Assembly: GCF_013365535.1 (NCBI RefSeq) | Contig: NZ_CP053590.1 | Span: 164,001 to 228,000, forward strand | DNA length: 64,000 nt | DNA from: Aquimarina sp. TRL1 | GTDB taxonomy: Bacteria; Bacteroidota; Bacteroidia; Flavobacteriales; Flavobacteriaceae | Direction of reading: 5' to 3' | Part shown: positions 27,327 through 36,116 of the stretch, piece by piece | How positions within the stretch are numbered: position 1 is the first letter of the stretch | How the letters are laid out: each line of letters starts with the position of its first letter | Program-made: the position numbers and the translations under genes | Notes under the pieces: model-generated | What the model was told of the DNA's origin: nothing | Seen by the model: only the letters and a program-made list of their open reading frames with translations | Databases searched by the model: none

Positions 27327-28421
27327 ATGCAAATAAAAGAGGTTATACAACACCTTGAAGAACTAGCACCTATTTCGTACGCAGAAGATTTTGACAATGT
27401 TGGGCTGCTGGTAGGAAATAAAAACACAACTGTAACAGGCATACTGGTCACTCTGGATACTTTAGAGCATATTGTAGATGAGGCTATCGAAAACAATTGC
27501 AATCTCATTATCAGCTTTCACCCAATTGTCTTCAAAGGAATCAAAAAATTTAACGGCATCACCTACGTAGAGCGGGTAGTTATGAAAGCTATTAAACATG
27601 ACATTGCCATTTTTGCCATTCATACAGCTTTGGACAATTCTTTTCACGGAGTAAACGATATGATCTGTGAGCAATTAAACTTACTCAATAGAAAAATTCT
27701 TATTCCTCAGCATAACACTATAAAGAAACTGACTACTTTTGCTCCGGTAGCAGAAGCTCAGCATATACGCAACAAACTTTTTGAAGCAGGTGCCGGTAGC
27801 ATCGGGAATTATGACCATTGCAGTTTTTCTACAGAAGGAAAAGGCACCTTCAGACCTTCTGACAAAGCATCTCCTACCATTGGCAAAAAAGGAGAAACCC
27901 ACACAGAAACCGAAACACAAATTCAGGTAACCTTTCCCAAACATACTCAAAGTCGTGTTCTAAAAGCGCTATTCACACATCATTCTTATGAAGAGGTAGC
28001 CTATGAGGTTACCACACTGGAAAATACAAATCAACATATAGGAATGGGAATGATAGGAGAACTGGAAGAAGAAATGGAAGAAAAAGAATTCCTTCAACTG
28101 ATAAAAAAAACGTTTAAAACAGGCTGTATCAAACACTCTGCTTTATTAGGAAAACCCATCAAAAAAGTTGCCGTTCTGGGAGGAAGTGGCAGCTTTGCTA
28201 TAAAAAATGCAATACAAAACAATGCTGATATTTTTATCACCTCAGATCTGAAATATCATCAATTTTATGAAGCCGAAAATCGATTAATTATTGCTGATAT
28301 TGGCCATTATGAAAGCGAACAATACACAAAAAACCTAATTGTTAGCTATCTTAGAAAAAAAATCAGTAATTTTGCAATCATTTTATCGGATAAAAATACC
28401 AATCCTATTCAATATTTATAA
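27327..28421 (+). CDS. Nif3-like dinuclear metal centre protein
   Basis: A 364-residue NIF3/YbgI-family protein (GTP cyclohydrolase I type 2 homologue in older names). The core has DNVGLLVG, the metal-binding IISFHPIVFKGIK, AIHTALDN and, at the end, GDIGHYESE-type ligands (ADIGHYESEQ). Between the two core halves is the ~130-residue PII/CutA-like insertion typical of the long form. The start ATG at 27327 is chosen because the upstream 17 codons are not conserved-looking. Its cellular function is not established in the literature. It is followed after 3 nt by the coiled-coil gene, a conserved pair in Bacteroidota. Confidence 0.92.
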   Translation: MQIKEVIQHLEELAPISYAEDFDNVGLLVGNKNTTVTGILVTLDTLEHIVDEAIENNCNLIISFHPIVFKGIKKFNGITYVERVVMKAIKHDIAIFAIHTALDNSFHGVNDMICEQLNLLNRKILIPQHNTIKKLTTFAPVAEAQHIRNKLFEAGAGSIGNYDHCSFSTEGKGTFRPSDKASPTIGKKGETHTETETQIQVTFPKHTQSRVLKALFTHHSYEEVAYEVTTLENTNQHIGMGMIGELEEEMEEKEFLQLIKKTFKTGCIKHSALLGKPIKKVAVLGGSGSFAIKNAIQNNADIFITSDLKYHQFYEAENRLIIADIGHYESEQYTKNLIVSYLRKKISNFAIILSDKNTNPIQYL

Positions 28422-28424
28422 AAC

Positions 28425-29201
28425 ATGGCAAAGAAAGAAATTACTGTTGAGCAAAAATTAAGAGCACTATATGACCTGCAATTAATTGACTCCAGAGTGG
28501 ATGAGATTCGTAACGTACGTGGTGAACTACCATTGGAAGTTGAAGATCTTGAGGATGAAGTAGCCGGATTAAATAAGAGACTAGACAAGCTAAACACGGA
28601 TCTTGACACTATTGATGAAAATATCAAGAACAAGAAAAATCTGATTGAAGAAGCAAAAGCTTTGATAAAAAAATACGGAGAGCAGCAAAAAAATGTTCGA
28701 AATAACCGTGAGTATAATGCCCTAAGTAAGGAAATCGAATTTCAGGAATTAGAAATTCAATTATCAGAAAAGCACATTAAAGAATTTAAAGCGCAAATCG
28801 TTCAGAAAAACGAAATCATCAAGCAAACAAAAGAAAAAGTTACTGATAGAGAAGCGCACTTAGCTCATAAAAAAGGAGAACTAGATGCGATTCTTGCCGA
28901 GACGGAAAAAGAAGAACAAGCACTGATCGCTAAGTCTTCTGACTATCAAAGAGACATAGAAGAAAGACTTATTACCGCATATCACAGAATCCGTAAAAAT
29001 GTTAAGAACGGATTAGCAGTAGTACCCATCGAAAGAGGGGCTTCTGGTGGATCTTTTTTCACGATCCCTCCTCAGGTGCAAATGGAAATTGCTACAAGAA
29101 AAAAAATCATCACTGATGAACACAGTGGTAGAATCTTAGTAGATCCGGAACTCGCGAGAGAAGAAAAAGAAAAAATGCAGGCTATATTTGCTAAATTATA
29201 A
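28425..29201 (+). CDS. DUF164/CdsZ-type coiled-coil protein with cysteine-less zinc ribbon
   Basis: A 258-residue protein: a long antiparallel coiled coil (about residues 10-185, rich in Glu and Lys) followed by the C-terminal region that in most bacteria is a C4 zinc ribbon. Here that region reads VVPIERGASGGSFFTIPPQV and later DEHSGRILVDPELA, with Ser, Gly, Asp and His in place of the four zinc-binding cysteines; the whole protein has no cysteine. The coiled-coil part is related to a widespread but poorly characterised family proposed to act in translation or RNA-linked processes. A terminator follows at 29225-29244. Confidence 0.85.
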   Translation: MAKKEITVEQKLRALYDLQLIDSRVDEIRNVRGELPLEVEDLEDEVAGLNKRLDKLNTDLDTIDENIKNKKNLIEEAKALIKKYGEQQKNVRNNREYNALSKEIEFQELEIQLSEKHIKEFKAQIVQKNEIIKQTKEKVTDREAHLAHKKGELDAILAETEKEEQALIAKSSDYQRDIEERLITAYHRIRKNVKNGLAVVPIERGASGGSFFTIPPQVQMEIATRKKIITDEHSGRILVDPELAREEKEKMQAIFAKL

Positions 29202-29224
29202 GCCAACAGCATTACGATCATAGC

Positions 29225-29244
29225 GCCTCAGTTTTTACTGAGGC
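29225..29244 (+). terminator. Terminator after the Nif3/coiled-coil pair
   Basis: GCCTCAGT and ACTGAGGC form a perfect 8-bp stem around TTTT, followed by a run of seven T. Confidence 0.9.
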
Positions 29245-29342
29245 TTTTTTTATACAAACCTTTAAAAAAGTTGTCACGTAAGCCCACACTTACAGATCAA
29301 GTCTTAAAATTTAAAATAAGCACTATATTAATTAAATCCCTC

Positions 29343-29370
29343 TAGGTATTTACATTTCGATTATCGAGTA
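29343..29370 (+). repeat. Partial copy (R1) of a dispersed palindromic repeat
   Basis: It ends in the palindrome TCGATTATCGA followed by GTA, as does the full copy at 40681-40760 (CTCGATAATCGAGTA). Only the AGGTATT segment and the terminal palindrome are present here, 64 nt upstream of the glycosyltransferase gene. Confidence 0.4.
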
Positions 29371-29433
29371 AAATAGTACAAAAACTACGTTTTCCCTTAG
29401 CTCTTATAAACAATCTGCTCAACTTTAAACGAT

Positions 29434-30672
29434 ATGAAAAAAGCACTAATCATTGGATTTGTATGGCCCGAGCCTAATTCTTCTGCAGCAGGAAGCCATA
29501 TGATACAACTCATAAACAACCTACAACAGGAGTACACCATTACCTTTGCCAGTGCTGCTTCAGAAAGTGAGTATATGTTTGATCTTGATCACATAGGGGT
29601 AACCAAACAACAAATTGCTATTAACGACACCTCATTCGATGATTTTATCAAGAATCTTCAACCAGACATCGTTGTCTTCGATCGTTTTATGACAGAAGAA
29701 CAATTTGGTTGGCGCGTAGCAATGCATACTCCTGATGCTATTCGAATCCTAAATACAGAAGACCTGCATTCTCTCAGAAAAACAAGGGAAGAAGCCTTTA
29801 AAAAAAATATCCCACACACACCACAATTACTCCTGTCCAGTGAATACACCAAACGAGAACTCGCCAGTATCCACAGAAGCGACTGTTCTCTTATTATTTC
29901 AGAACATGAAATAGATCTACTAAAAAATACATTTCTAATTCCTGAAAATCAATTATGCTACTACCCTTTAACATATCCTGAGATTAACCGGGAGACAAAA
30001 AACAGCTGGGCATCGTATGATCACAGAAAGCACTTTATAACGATTGGCAATTTCAGGCATGCCCCAAACTGGAACAGCATTCGCTACCTCAAAGAAAAAA
30101 TATGGCCCGCTATCCGTGCAAAATTACCAGATGCAGCGCTTCATATTTACGGCTCCTACCCTCCTGAAAAAGCCTTACAATTACATCATGCCTCTTCTGG
30201 TTTCCTAATTAAAGGATGGGCAAAAAATGCTGCAGATGTCATGGGAAAAGCAAGAGTATGCCTGGCCCCTTTACAATTTGGTGCCGGTATCAAAGGAAAA
30301 CTTATCGATGCAATGCGATACGGAACTCCCAGTATCACCACCGTTATCGGAGCCGAAGGAATGCAGGGAGAAGCAGATTGGAATGGATTTATAACTGATA
30401 CCCCTGAAAAATTAGCCCAGGCAGCTATCTATCTTTACACCCATAAAAATATCTGGGAGCAATCCCAGCAGAATGGTATCGAAATCATCAATACCCGATT
30501 TCAGGAAAGTGCATTTAGACATACCATTATCAATCAAATCAACCAAATCGCAGCCGACATAAAAACACATAGAAACCAAAACTTCACTGGTGCCATGCTA
30601 CTACACCACACCATGAAAAGCAACGAATATATGAGCAGATGGATCGAAGAAAAAAACAAGCCAAAGTCATGA
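29434..30672 (+). CDS. Glycosyltransferase, GT-B fold (GT4-like)
   Basis: A 412-residue cytosolic glycosyltransferase. The C-terminal half has GNFRHAPNWNSIRYL, LHIYGSYPPEKAL and KARVCLAPLQFGAGIKGKLIDAMRYG, typical of group 1 (GT4) enzymes where the nucleotide-sugar donor binds. The N-terminal half begins KKALIIGFVWPEPNSSAAGS, which resembles an acceptor-binding Rossmann domain. Donor and acceptor cannot be predicted; no polysaccharide genes surround it. Its 3' end overlaps the convergent MarR gene by 6 nt. Confidence 0.85.
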   Translation: MKKALIIGFVWPEPNSSAAGSHMIQLINNLQQEYTITFASAASESEYMFDLDHIGVTKQQIAINDTSFDDFIKNLQPDIVVFDRFMTEEQFGWRVAMHTPDAIRILNTEDLHSLRKTREEAFKKNIPHTPQLLLSSEYTKRELASIHRSDCSLIISEHEIDLLKNTFLIPENQLCYYPLTYPEINRETKNSWASYDHRKHFITIGNFRHAPNWNSIRYLKEKIWPAIRAKLPDAALHIYGSYPPEKALQLHHASSGFLIKGWAKNAADVMGKARVCLAPLQFGAGIKGKLIDAMRYGTPSITTVIGAEGMQGEADWNGFITDTPEKLAQAAIYLYTHKNIWEQSQQNGIEIINTRFQESAFRHTIINQINQIAADIKTHRNQNFTGAMLLHHTMKSNEYMSRWIEEKNKPKS

Positions 30673-31182
30673 AGGCTCCAAAAACAACATCATCTTTTTC
30701 AACAACCCAGCCAACATCTCTTGTTCTGACTCATCAAATACTGCAATGGAAGATTTTGCCTCCTCAAACCGATGCGCAATCACTTCTTCGATCGCAACAA
30801 CCCCTTCCTTAGTCAATCCAGCAATAAAAACCCGACCATCTTTTTCACTAGGTCTTCGATATATCAATTCTTTTTTTTCTAATCGATCTAACAAAGCAGT
30901 CATCGCTCCTGATGTAATCAATACCGATTTTCTTAGCTCAGTCGGAGATAACTCATACGGCTCTCCAGACCTTCTCAAAGTCGCTAATACATCTAAATCT
31001 GTATAAAAAATACCACTATCCTTCAGTGAATCTCCCGCTCTTTTTTCTAAGATTTTCCCCAAATGAAGAATTCTTCCAACAATCTCCATAGGATTCACAT
31101 CCAATTCAGGACATTCTCTTTTCCAGTCACTCACCAATCGATCCAACAAATCGACAGACTCCCCCCTTATTTTTTTATTCAT
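30667..31182 (-). CDS. MarR family transcriptional regulator
   Basis: A 171-residue winged-helix regulator. The DNA-binding core has ELSPTELRKSVLITSGAMTALLDRLEKKEL (helices 3 and 4) and RRPSEKDGRVFIAGLTKEG, the wing with the conserved DxR. Dimerisation helices lie at both ends. I take the ATG at 31182; a TTG five codons upstream overlaps the promoter element. It is divergent from the aldolase/cyclodeaminase pair, and two matching palindromes in between are probable binding sites, implying autoregulation and control of that pair. The effector is unknown. Confidence 0.92.
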   Translation of the reverse strand: MNKKIRGESVDLLDRLVSDWKRECPELDVNPMEIVGRILHLGKILEKRAGDSLKDSGIFYTDLDVLATLRRSGEPYELSPTELRKSVLITSGAMTALLDRLEKKELIYRRPSEKDGRVFIAGLTKEGVVAIEEVIAHRFEEAKSSIAVFDESEQEMLAGLLKKMMLFLEPS

Positions 31183-31194
31183 ATTTTCTGTTTT

Positions 31195-31202
31195 CAAAAA
31201 TA
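31195..31202 (-). promoter_or_regulatory. -7 element (TATTTTTG) of the marR gene
   Basis: On the minus strand TATTTTTG matches TAnnTTTG and is 12 nt upstream of the marR ATG. Operator 1 lies directly upstream of it. Confidence 0.55.
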
Positions 31203-31215
31203 AAAGTAGCCATTT

Positions 31216-31233
31216 TATTTCAATATTGAGATA
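31216..31233. promoter_or_regulatory. Candidate MarR operator 1
   Basis: The 18-bp near-palindrome TATTTCAATATTGAGATA is two mismatched positions from perfect and shares the pattern TATYTYAATATYRAGATA with operator 2. It lies in the spacer of the marR promoter. Confidence 0.6.
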
Positions 31234-31256
31234 AATAGCTTACTATTGACATAAAG

Positions 31257-31274
31257 TATCTTAATATCAAGATA
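31257..31274. promoter_or_regulatory. Candidate MarR operator 2
   Basis: The 18-bp near-palindrome TATCTTAATATCAAGATA resembles known MarR-family sites of ATCTTGATATCAAGAT type. It lies 28 nt before the aldolase-like gene; its centre is 41 bp (about four helical turns) from that of operator 1. Confidence 0.65.
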
Positions 31275-31301
31275 TTTATATTTTAACGTAAAACATATGC
31301 C

Positions 31302-32384
31302 ATGATCACCAAACCCACTTTATTAATAGATAAAGAAAAATGTCAGAAAAACATCAGAAAAATGGCATTAAAAGCTGAAAAACAGCAGCTTATTTTTCGC
31401 CCTCATTTCAAAACACACCAATCTATTGAAATAGGAAACTGGTTTAAAGCATTCGGAGTAAAAAAAATAACCGTATCCTCTCTTGATATGGCCATGTACT
31501 TTTCTAAGGACTGGAATGATATTACAGTTGCCTTTCCTGTCAATATCTTAGAAATAAAACAAATCAATCAGCTTGCCCGTACAATAACACTTAACATTTT
31601 AATAGAATCCATAGATACCGTATCATTTCTGGAAGCACACTTACAACACCCAGTTAACTTCTTTATAAAAATCGATGTCGGATACAACAGGACAGGAGTT
31701 TCACCACATCACACCGATAAAATCAACAATATTCTCAAGACCAGCAATGCCTCTTCTCTTTTAACATTCAAAGGATTTCTTGCCCATGCAGGTCACACCT
31801 ATCAATGCCGGTCTAAACAAGAAATCATCGACGTACACGAAAAAGCACTATCCGTTTTCACTCCATTAAAAAAACAATTCTCTACTCTATATCCAGATCT
31901 TATTCTCTCCTATGGAGACACTCCCAGTTGTAGTGTTTCTGATAATTTTAATGGTATTGATGAAATCAGACCTGGCAACTTTGTTTTTTACGACCTAACC
32001 CAACACTACATAGGGTCAAATACCATCAATGAAATTGCAGTAACCATGGTGTGCCCTATAGTAGCCATTCATCCCGAAAAAAATGAAATTCTCATTTATG
32101 GTGGAGGCGTTCATTTCTCCAAAGACTACCTTATTCTCGAAGAGGATAAAAAAATATACGGTCTGATCATCGATCCCACTACAAATACACCGACCCGATG
32201 TATCCCAGACACCTACCTAAAAAGCATATCCCAAGAACATGGAATCATTGCTGTACCGGAACAGGATATCTCCCAATACAACATCGGACAACTTATACAT
32301 ATCCTACCTGTCCACGCATGTATGACTGCCAACTCTATGAAAAAATACATCACTAATTCACAAAAAACCATCGAAAGATTATGA
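31302..32384 (+). CDS. D-threonine aldolase/D-serine dehydratase-like PLP enzyme
   Basis: A 360-residue fold-type III PLP enzyme (alanine racemase-like barrel). The N-terminal FRPHFKTHQS supplies the Schiff-base lysine, KIDVGYNRTGV and GFLAHAGHTY are conserved barrel strands, SYGDTPSCS precedes the phosphate-binding part, and the C-terminal HACMTAN carries the His/Cys metal ligands of the DSD1/D-threonine aldolase family. Members cleave or dehydrate beta-hydroxy amino acids, including beta-hydroxyaspartate (BhcC). It overlaps the cyclodeaminase-like gene by 4 nt (ATGA), forming a two-gene operon divergent from marR. The substrate is unproven. Confidence 0.88.
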   Translation: MITKPTLLIDKEKCQKNIRKMALKAEKQQLIFRPHFKTHQSIEIGNWFKAFGVKKITVSSLDMAMYFSKDWNDITVAFPVNILEIKQINQLARTITLNILIESIDTVSFLEAHLQHPVNFFIKIDVGYNRTGVSPHHTDKINNILKTSNASSLLTFKGFLAHAGHTYQCRSKQEIIDVHEKALSVFTPLKKQFSTLYPDLILSYGDTPSCSVSDNFNGIDEIRPGNFVFYDLTQHYIGSNTINEIAVTMVCPIVAIHPEKNEILIYGGGVHFSKDYLILEEDKKIYGLIIDPTTNTPTRCIPDTYLKSISQEHGIIAVPEQDISQYNIGQLIHILPVHACMTANSMKKYITNSQKTIERL

Positions 32385-33373
32385 GACCAGATAAAACATT
32401 ATTATTCAACCGATCTTCATTCGAAAATCTACTTACTTCACAAGATTACATACAGGCGGTAGAAAAAGCACATATCCTACATGCATCACATCACATTATT
32501 AAAACAGATCTGATTCATGCCGATGCTCCTGAAGGGGAATATCATATAAAAACAGGAGGGCTTTTAGACCAGACACCTTACTACGGTCTGAAATGCAACG
32601 GAGGATTCTTTAGTAATTCCAAAAAATTCAACCTTCCTAACATCTTAGGAATTATCTACCTCAGTAACGCTTCTAATGCATACCCGCTGGCCATTTTCGA
32701 ATCTACGACAATTTCCACAATGAGGACAGCTGCCGCAACCACTATCGCTGCTAAATACCTAAAACCAGATGCCCCGATCCATCTCGGAGTTATCGGATAT
32801 GGAAATCAGGCAGCAGCTCAACTACTAATGTTAATAGAAAATATTAAGGTCGAAACAATAACGGTCAGTGGCAGGAATCCTGAAAAGGCGACTAAATTTG
32901 CTGATTCCTTAAAATCCAAAGTACAGCACCCTATCACAACTACCTCTATAGAAGACCTTTGTCTCAATAGTAATATCATCATCACCTGCACCCCTTCGAC
33001 AACACCTTTTATATCCAGAAAGTGGATACAACCAGGAACTTTTATTGGAGCAGTAGGAGCTGACAGCCCAGGCAAGAGCGAACTGGATCCTAAACTCATG
33101 AAAACTGCAAAAATTGTTGCTGATATCAAAAATCAAGTAATCACAGTAGGCGAATCACAACACGCAATACAACAAAACATCATCTCTCCGGATGACATCT
33201 ATTGCGAGCTAGGAGAACTTTTAATAAACAAGAAAAAAGGACGCACCAATGCTAAAGAAATTTTCATCTATGACTCTACAGGAACCGCAATACAAGATAT
33301 CGCCACAGCTGCTTATATCTATGAGAAATTAAAAAACAATGACACAATCCCTTCGATTAATTTTTTTGGATAA
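32381..33373 (+). CDS. Ornithine cyclodeaminase/mu-crystallin family protein
   Basis: A 330-residue NAD(P)-dependent enzyme. An N-terminal dimerisation domain precedes a Rossmann domain with GVIGYGNQAAAQ; the ESTTISTMRTAAATTIAAKYL segment and the later FIGAVGADSPGKSELDP stretch are typical of the OCD/mu-crystallin family, and IYDSTGTAIQDIATAAYIYE closes the fold. Family members include ornithine cyclodeaminase, imine (ketimine) reductases and iminosuccinate reductase BhcD. Its coupling to a D-threonine-aldolase-like gene recalls the BhcC/BhcD pair of the beta-hydroxyaspartate cycle, but no BhcA or BhcB homologue is in the window. The specific reaction is unproven. Confidence 0.88.
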   Translation: MRPDKTLLFNRSSFENLLTSQDYIQAVEKAHILHASHHIIKTDLIHADAPEGEYHIKTGGLLDQTPYYGLKCNGGFFSNSKKFNLPNILGIIYLSNASNAYPLAIFESTTISTMRTAAATTIAAKYLKPDAPIHLGVIGYGNQAAAQLLMLIENIKVETITVSGRNPEKATKFADSLKSKVQHPITTTSIEDLCLNSNIIITCTPSTTPFISRKWIQPGTFIGAVGADSPGKSELDPKLMKTAKIVADIKNQVITVGESQHAIQQNIISPDDIYCELGELLINKKKGRTNAKEIFIYDSTGTAIQDIATAAYIYEKLKNNDTIPSINFFG

Positions 33374-33382
33374 TCGATCCCT

Positions 33383-33850
33383 CTACTCAATCCTTATATA
33401 TTTCTCTACGATATGACGTTTTATATTTGCCTTTTTTACCTCTTCCAATCCGTACTGAATCAATGTATCCCCTTTAAATTCTACCGTAAAAGGAAACCGA
33501 TGCCCCCTGACACCATCTACAGAAGTATACGACAAGGTTTCTGCATACGCATCCCCATTGAGCTCATATGTCCCCCCTCCTCCATAAAAATTAGCCTCGC
33601 CTGAGGTATTTTGGTTAAAAAAAGCAAAATGAGATGCATTAATAATTTTAATAAAACTCGTATTAGATAAATCTTTGATTTGAAGTGAATCTTTTTCTCT
33701 TATTTCCCCATACACCATTTTCCAGGTACCTTCTATAGGTTTTTTTGTTTCTTTTACATCATCTACCGAAGGCGCTATAGAAACCTCTGCTGTCTGATTT
33801 TTACACGCTACTAGTATCAATAAAGAAGCTGCAACAATTATTTTTTTCAT
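33383..33850 (-). CDS. Lipocalin-like lipoprotein of unknown function
   Basis: A 155-residue lipoprotein starting MKKIIVAASLLILVACKN, with C16 as the predicted lipidated cysteine. The mature region begins IEGTWKMVYGEIREKDS and alternates hydrophobic strands (FIKIINASHFAFF, TYELNGDAYAETLSY), ending EKYIRIE, as in the small lipocalin-like proteins common in Flavobacteriaceae. No catalytic motif is visible. The open frame continues 26 codons upstream, but the lipobox fixes the ATG at 33850. It ends 9 nt from the stop of the convergent cyclodeaminase gene. Confidence 0.8.
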   Translation of the reverse strand: MKKIIVAASLLILVACKNQTAEVSIAPSVDDVKETKKPIEGTWKMVYGEIREKDSLQIKDLSNTSFIKIINASHFAFFNQNTSGEANFYGGGGTYELNGDAYAETLSYTSVDGVRGHRFPFTVEFKGDTLIQYGLEEVKKANIKRHIVEKYIRIE

Positions 33851-33989
33851 GTCCAGGTATGAATTATCCTCTGAGAAGCTTTTTGTAGTTCCGAAACTCC
33901 CCCTAAGTGGTTTATTAGTTAATAACAAACCTAATATATAGAATTTTCATCACCTTACAGATTCCATTTTGTTAAAAAATAAACATAAA

Positions 33990-34018
33990 AAAACTCTCCT
34001 TGAAATAAGGAGAGTTTT
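33990..34018 (-). terminator. Terminator after rpsT
   Basis: A perfect 12-bp stem (33990-34001 with 34007-34018) around a 5-nt loop with T-runs on both sides, 27 nt past the rpsT stop. Confidence 0.9.
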
Positions 34019-34044
34019 CTTTATATTATATGTAGAAACTTTTC

Positions 34045-34293
34045 TTAAAGAGCTGCTACGTGTTTTGCTAATTGAGATTTTAAGTTAGCTGCTTTATTAT
34101 TATGAATAATATTTCTCTTTGCTAACTTATCAATCATAGAAACCACAGAAGGAAATAACTTCTCAGCTTCACTCTTATCAGCTGCACGTAATTTTTTAAT
34201 TGCATTACGAGTCGTTTTATGCTGATATTTATTTCTTAAGCGTTTTGTTTCGCTATTTCTGATTCTTTTTAATGCTGACTTATGGTTTGCCAT
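34045..34293 (-). CDS. rpsT: 30S ribosomal protein S20
   Basis: An 82-residue basic helical protein of the small ribosomal subunit, beginning [21 protein letters not shown] as S20 proteins do and ending in the LAKHVAAL helix. Its length is normal. It lies 36 nt downstream of a tRNA-Glu gene on the same strand and may be cotranscribed with it. A strong terminator follows. Confidence 0.97.
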   Translation of the reverse strand: MANHKSALKRIRNSETKRLRNKYQHKTTRNAIKKLRAADKSEAEKLFPSVVSMIDKLAKRNIIHNNKAANLKSQLAKHVAAL

Positions 34294-34329
34294 CTCTCTT
34301 CTCGTTAAATTTCTTATTATAAAAATTTG

Positions 34330-34401
34330 TAGCCCGTAGGGGAATCGAACCCCTCTTACCAGGATGAAAACCTGGCGTCCTAGCCGATAGACGAACGGGC
34401 C
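34330..34401 (-). tRNA. tRNA-Glu (anticodon TTC), copy 1
   Basis: A 72-nt cloverleaf on the minus strand. The anticodon stem CCAGG/CCTGG encloses the 7-nt loop TTTTCAT with anticodon TTC; the T arm is GGGGTTCGATTCCCC; the acceptor stem is GGCCCGT/ACGGGCT with a G1-U72 pair. CCA is not encoded. Its sequence is identical to the copy at 34471-34542. Confidence 0.97.
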
Positions 34402-34425
34402 ATTATTTCCGTTTTAATTTCGCTG

Positions 34426-34433
34426 CAAACTTA
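34426..34433 (-). promoter_or_regulatory. -7 element (TAAGTTTG) of tRNA-Glu copy 1
   Basis: The minus strand reads TAAGTTTGCA, matching TAnnTTTG, 25 nt before the tRNA 5' end, so this copy can be transcribed on its own. Confidence 0.55.
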
Positions 34434-34470
34434 TAGGTTTCTATTTAATTTTGCAACTTTTTATGACTTG

Positions 34471-34542
34471 TAGCCCGTAGGGGAATCGAACCCCTCTTAC
34501 CAGGATGAAAACCTGGCGTCCTAGCCGATAGACGAACGGGCC
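34471..34542 (-). tRNA. tRNA-Glu (anticodon TTC), copy 2
   Basis: A 72-nt tRNA-Glu(TTC), base for base identical to the copy at 34330-34401 and separated from it by 69 nt of unrelated sequence. It lies upstream in the direction of transcription. Confidence 0.97.
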
Positions 34543-34566
34543 ATAATACTTGCTCAATTGCGGATG

Positions 34567-34574
34567 CAAAAATA
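34567..34574 (-). promoter_or_regulatory. -7 element (TATTTTTG) of tRNA-Glu copy 2
   Basis: The minus strand reads TATTTTTGCA, matching TAnnTTTG, 25 nt before the tRNA 5' end, the same distance as in copy 1. Confidence 0.6.
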
Positions 34575-34625
34575 CGACTATTTTTTAATTCGCCAAGTAT
34601 TATTTTATTTTTTTTCTAAAAAAAA

Positions 34626-36104
34626 TCAGTACGCCTTGGCAAACAGCACTCTAACATTTGATTTTTTTCCACTATACACACAAATCCCTTCCTCTTCCTT
34701 TGCATCAAAAGGAATACAACGAATAGTTGCCTTTGTGATTTCTTTGATTTTTTGCTCGGTTTCTATTGTCCCATCCCAATGAGCAGACACAAATCCTCCT
34801 TTGTTTTCTAACACTTCTTTAAACGCTTCGAAGGAGTCCACTTCTGTTATATGTTCATCGCGATACGTACGAGCTTTTTGATGTAAATTCTCCTGTATTT
34901 CGTTCAGCAGATCTGCAACTGTTGCTACCACCTCTTCTTTGGCAACAATAGATTTACTCAAGGTATCTCTTCTGGCTACCTCTACTGTTCCTTTTTCCAG
35001 GTCTTTTGGTCCGATAGCAATTCGTACAGGTACTCCCTGCAATTCGTATTGAGCAAACTTCGCTCCCGGTCTGTGCGTATCCCGATTATCAAACTTCACA
35101 GAAATTCCTTTAGCTCTCAGTTCTTTCACTAAACCATCTACTACCGTTGATATCTCATCTAATTGTTCCTGTCCTTTATATATAGGTACGATAACTACCT
35201 GCACAGGAGCCAGATTTGGTGGTAACACCAACCCATTATCATCACTATGTGTCATAATCAATGCTCCCATCAAGCGAGTCGACACTCCCCATGAAGTTGC
35301 CCAAACATAATCTTGCTTCCCTTCTTTGGAAGTAAATTTTACATCAAAAGCTTTGGCAAAATTCTGCCCCAGAAAATGAGAAGTTCCGGCTTGCAAAGCT
35401 TTTCCATCCTGCATAAGTGCTTCGATACAATATGTATCTTCTGCCCCTGCAAATCGTTCACTCTCTGTTTTTCTTCCTCTAACAACAGGGATCGCCATAA
35501 AGTTTTCTACAAAATCTGCATACACATCATTCATTTGTGTTGTTTCTGCTATCGCTTCCTCCCGTGTTTCATGAGCCGTATGTCCTTCCTGCCATAAAAA
35601 TTCCGCTGTTCTCAAAAACAATCTTGTTCGCATTTCCCATCGAACAACATTTGCCCACTGGTTAACTAATATAGGCAGATCCCTATAAGATTGAATCCAC
35701 CCCTTATAGGTATTCCATATAATTGCTTCTGAAGTAGGACGTACAATTAATTCCTCTTCCAATTTTGCATTAGGATCTACAATTAGCTTGGAAGCATCCT
35801 CTGGATCTGTCTTTAACCTATAATGTGTAACCACTGCACATTCTTTGGCAAAACCTTCCGCATTTTTTTCTTCAGCTTCGAATAGACTTTTAGGTACAAA
35901 AAGAGGAAAATAGGCATTTTGATGCCCGGTTTCTTTAAATTTTCTATCTAACTCTGCTTGCATTTTCTCCCAGATAGCGTACCCGTAGGGTTTTATAACC
36001 ATACATCCGCGTACAGCTGAATTCTCCGCCAGATCAGCTTTGACAACCAGTTCATTATACCATTTTGAATAATCTTCACTTCGTTTTGTTAGATTTTTAC
36101 CCAT
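34626..36104 (-). CDS. proS: Prolyl-tRNA synthetase (archaeal/eukaryotic-like type)
   Basis: A 492-residue class II synthetase that charges tRNA-Pro. It is the short type without the bacterial editing insertion: the N-terminus is [20 protein letters not shown], motif 2 has [24 protein letters not shown], the [23 protein letters not shown] segment is present, and it ends in the type-specific [12 protein letters not shown] tail. The length matches the archaeal-like ProS usual in Bacteroidota. It is divergent from the Arg/Ser-rich lipoprotein gene across an intergenic region with two palindromes. Confidence 0.97.
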   Translation of the reverse strand: MGKNLTKRSEDYSKWYNELVVKADLAENSAVRGCMVIKPYGYAIWEKMQAELDRKFKETGHQNAYFPLFVPKSLFEAEEKNAEGFAKECAVVTHYRLKTDPEDASKLIVDPNAKLEEELIVRPTSEAIIWNTYKGWIQSYRDLPILVNQWANVVRWEMRTRLFLRTAEFLWQEGHTAHETREEAIAETTQMNDVYADFVENFMAIPVVRGRKTESERFAGAEDTYCIEALMQDGKALQAGTSHFLGQNFAKAFDVKFTSKEGKQDYVWATSWGVSTRLMGALIMTHSDDNGLVLPPNLAPVQVVIVPIYKGQEQLDEISTVVDGLVKELRAKGISVKFDNRDTHRPGAKFAQYELQGVPVRIAIGPKDLEKGTVEVARRDTLSKSIVAKEEVVATVADLLNEIQENLHQKARTYRDEHITEVDSFEAFKEVLENKGGFVSAHWDGTIETEQKIKEITKATIRCIPFDAKEEEGICVYSGKKSNVRVLFAKAY

Positions 36105-36116
36105 ATGCTATTATTT

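Noticed and set aside
31198..31301. Possible CRISPR-like or tandem repeat
   Set aside because: The two similar 18-mers are palindromic operators in a promoter region, not spaced repeats; no CRISPR array is visible anywhere in the window.
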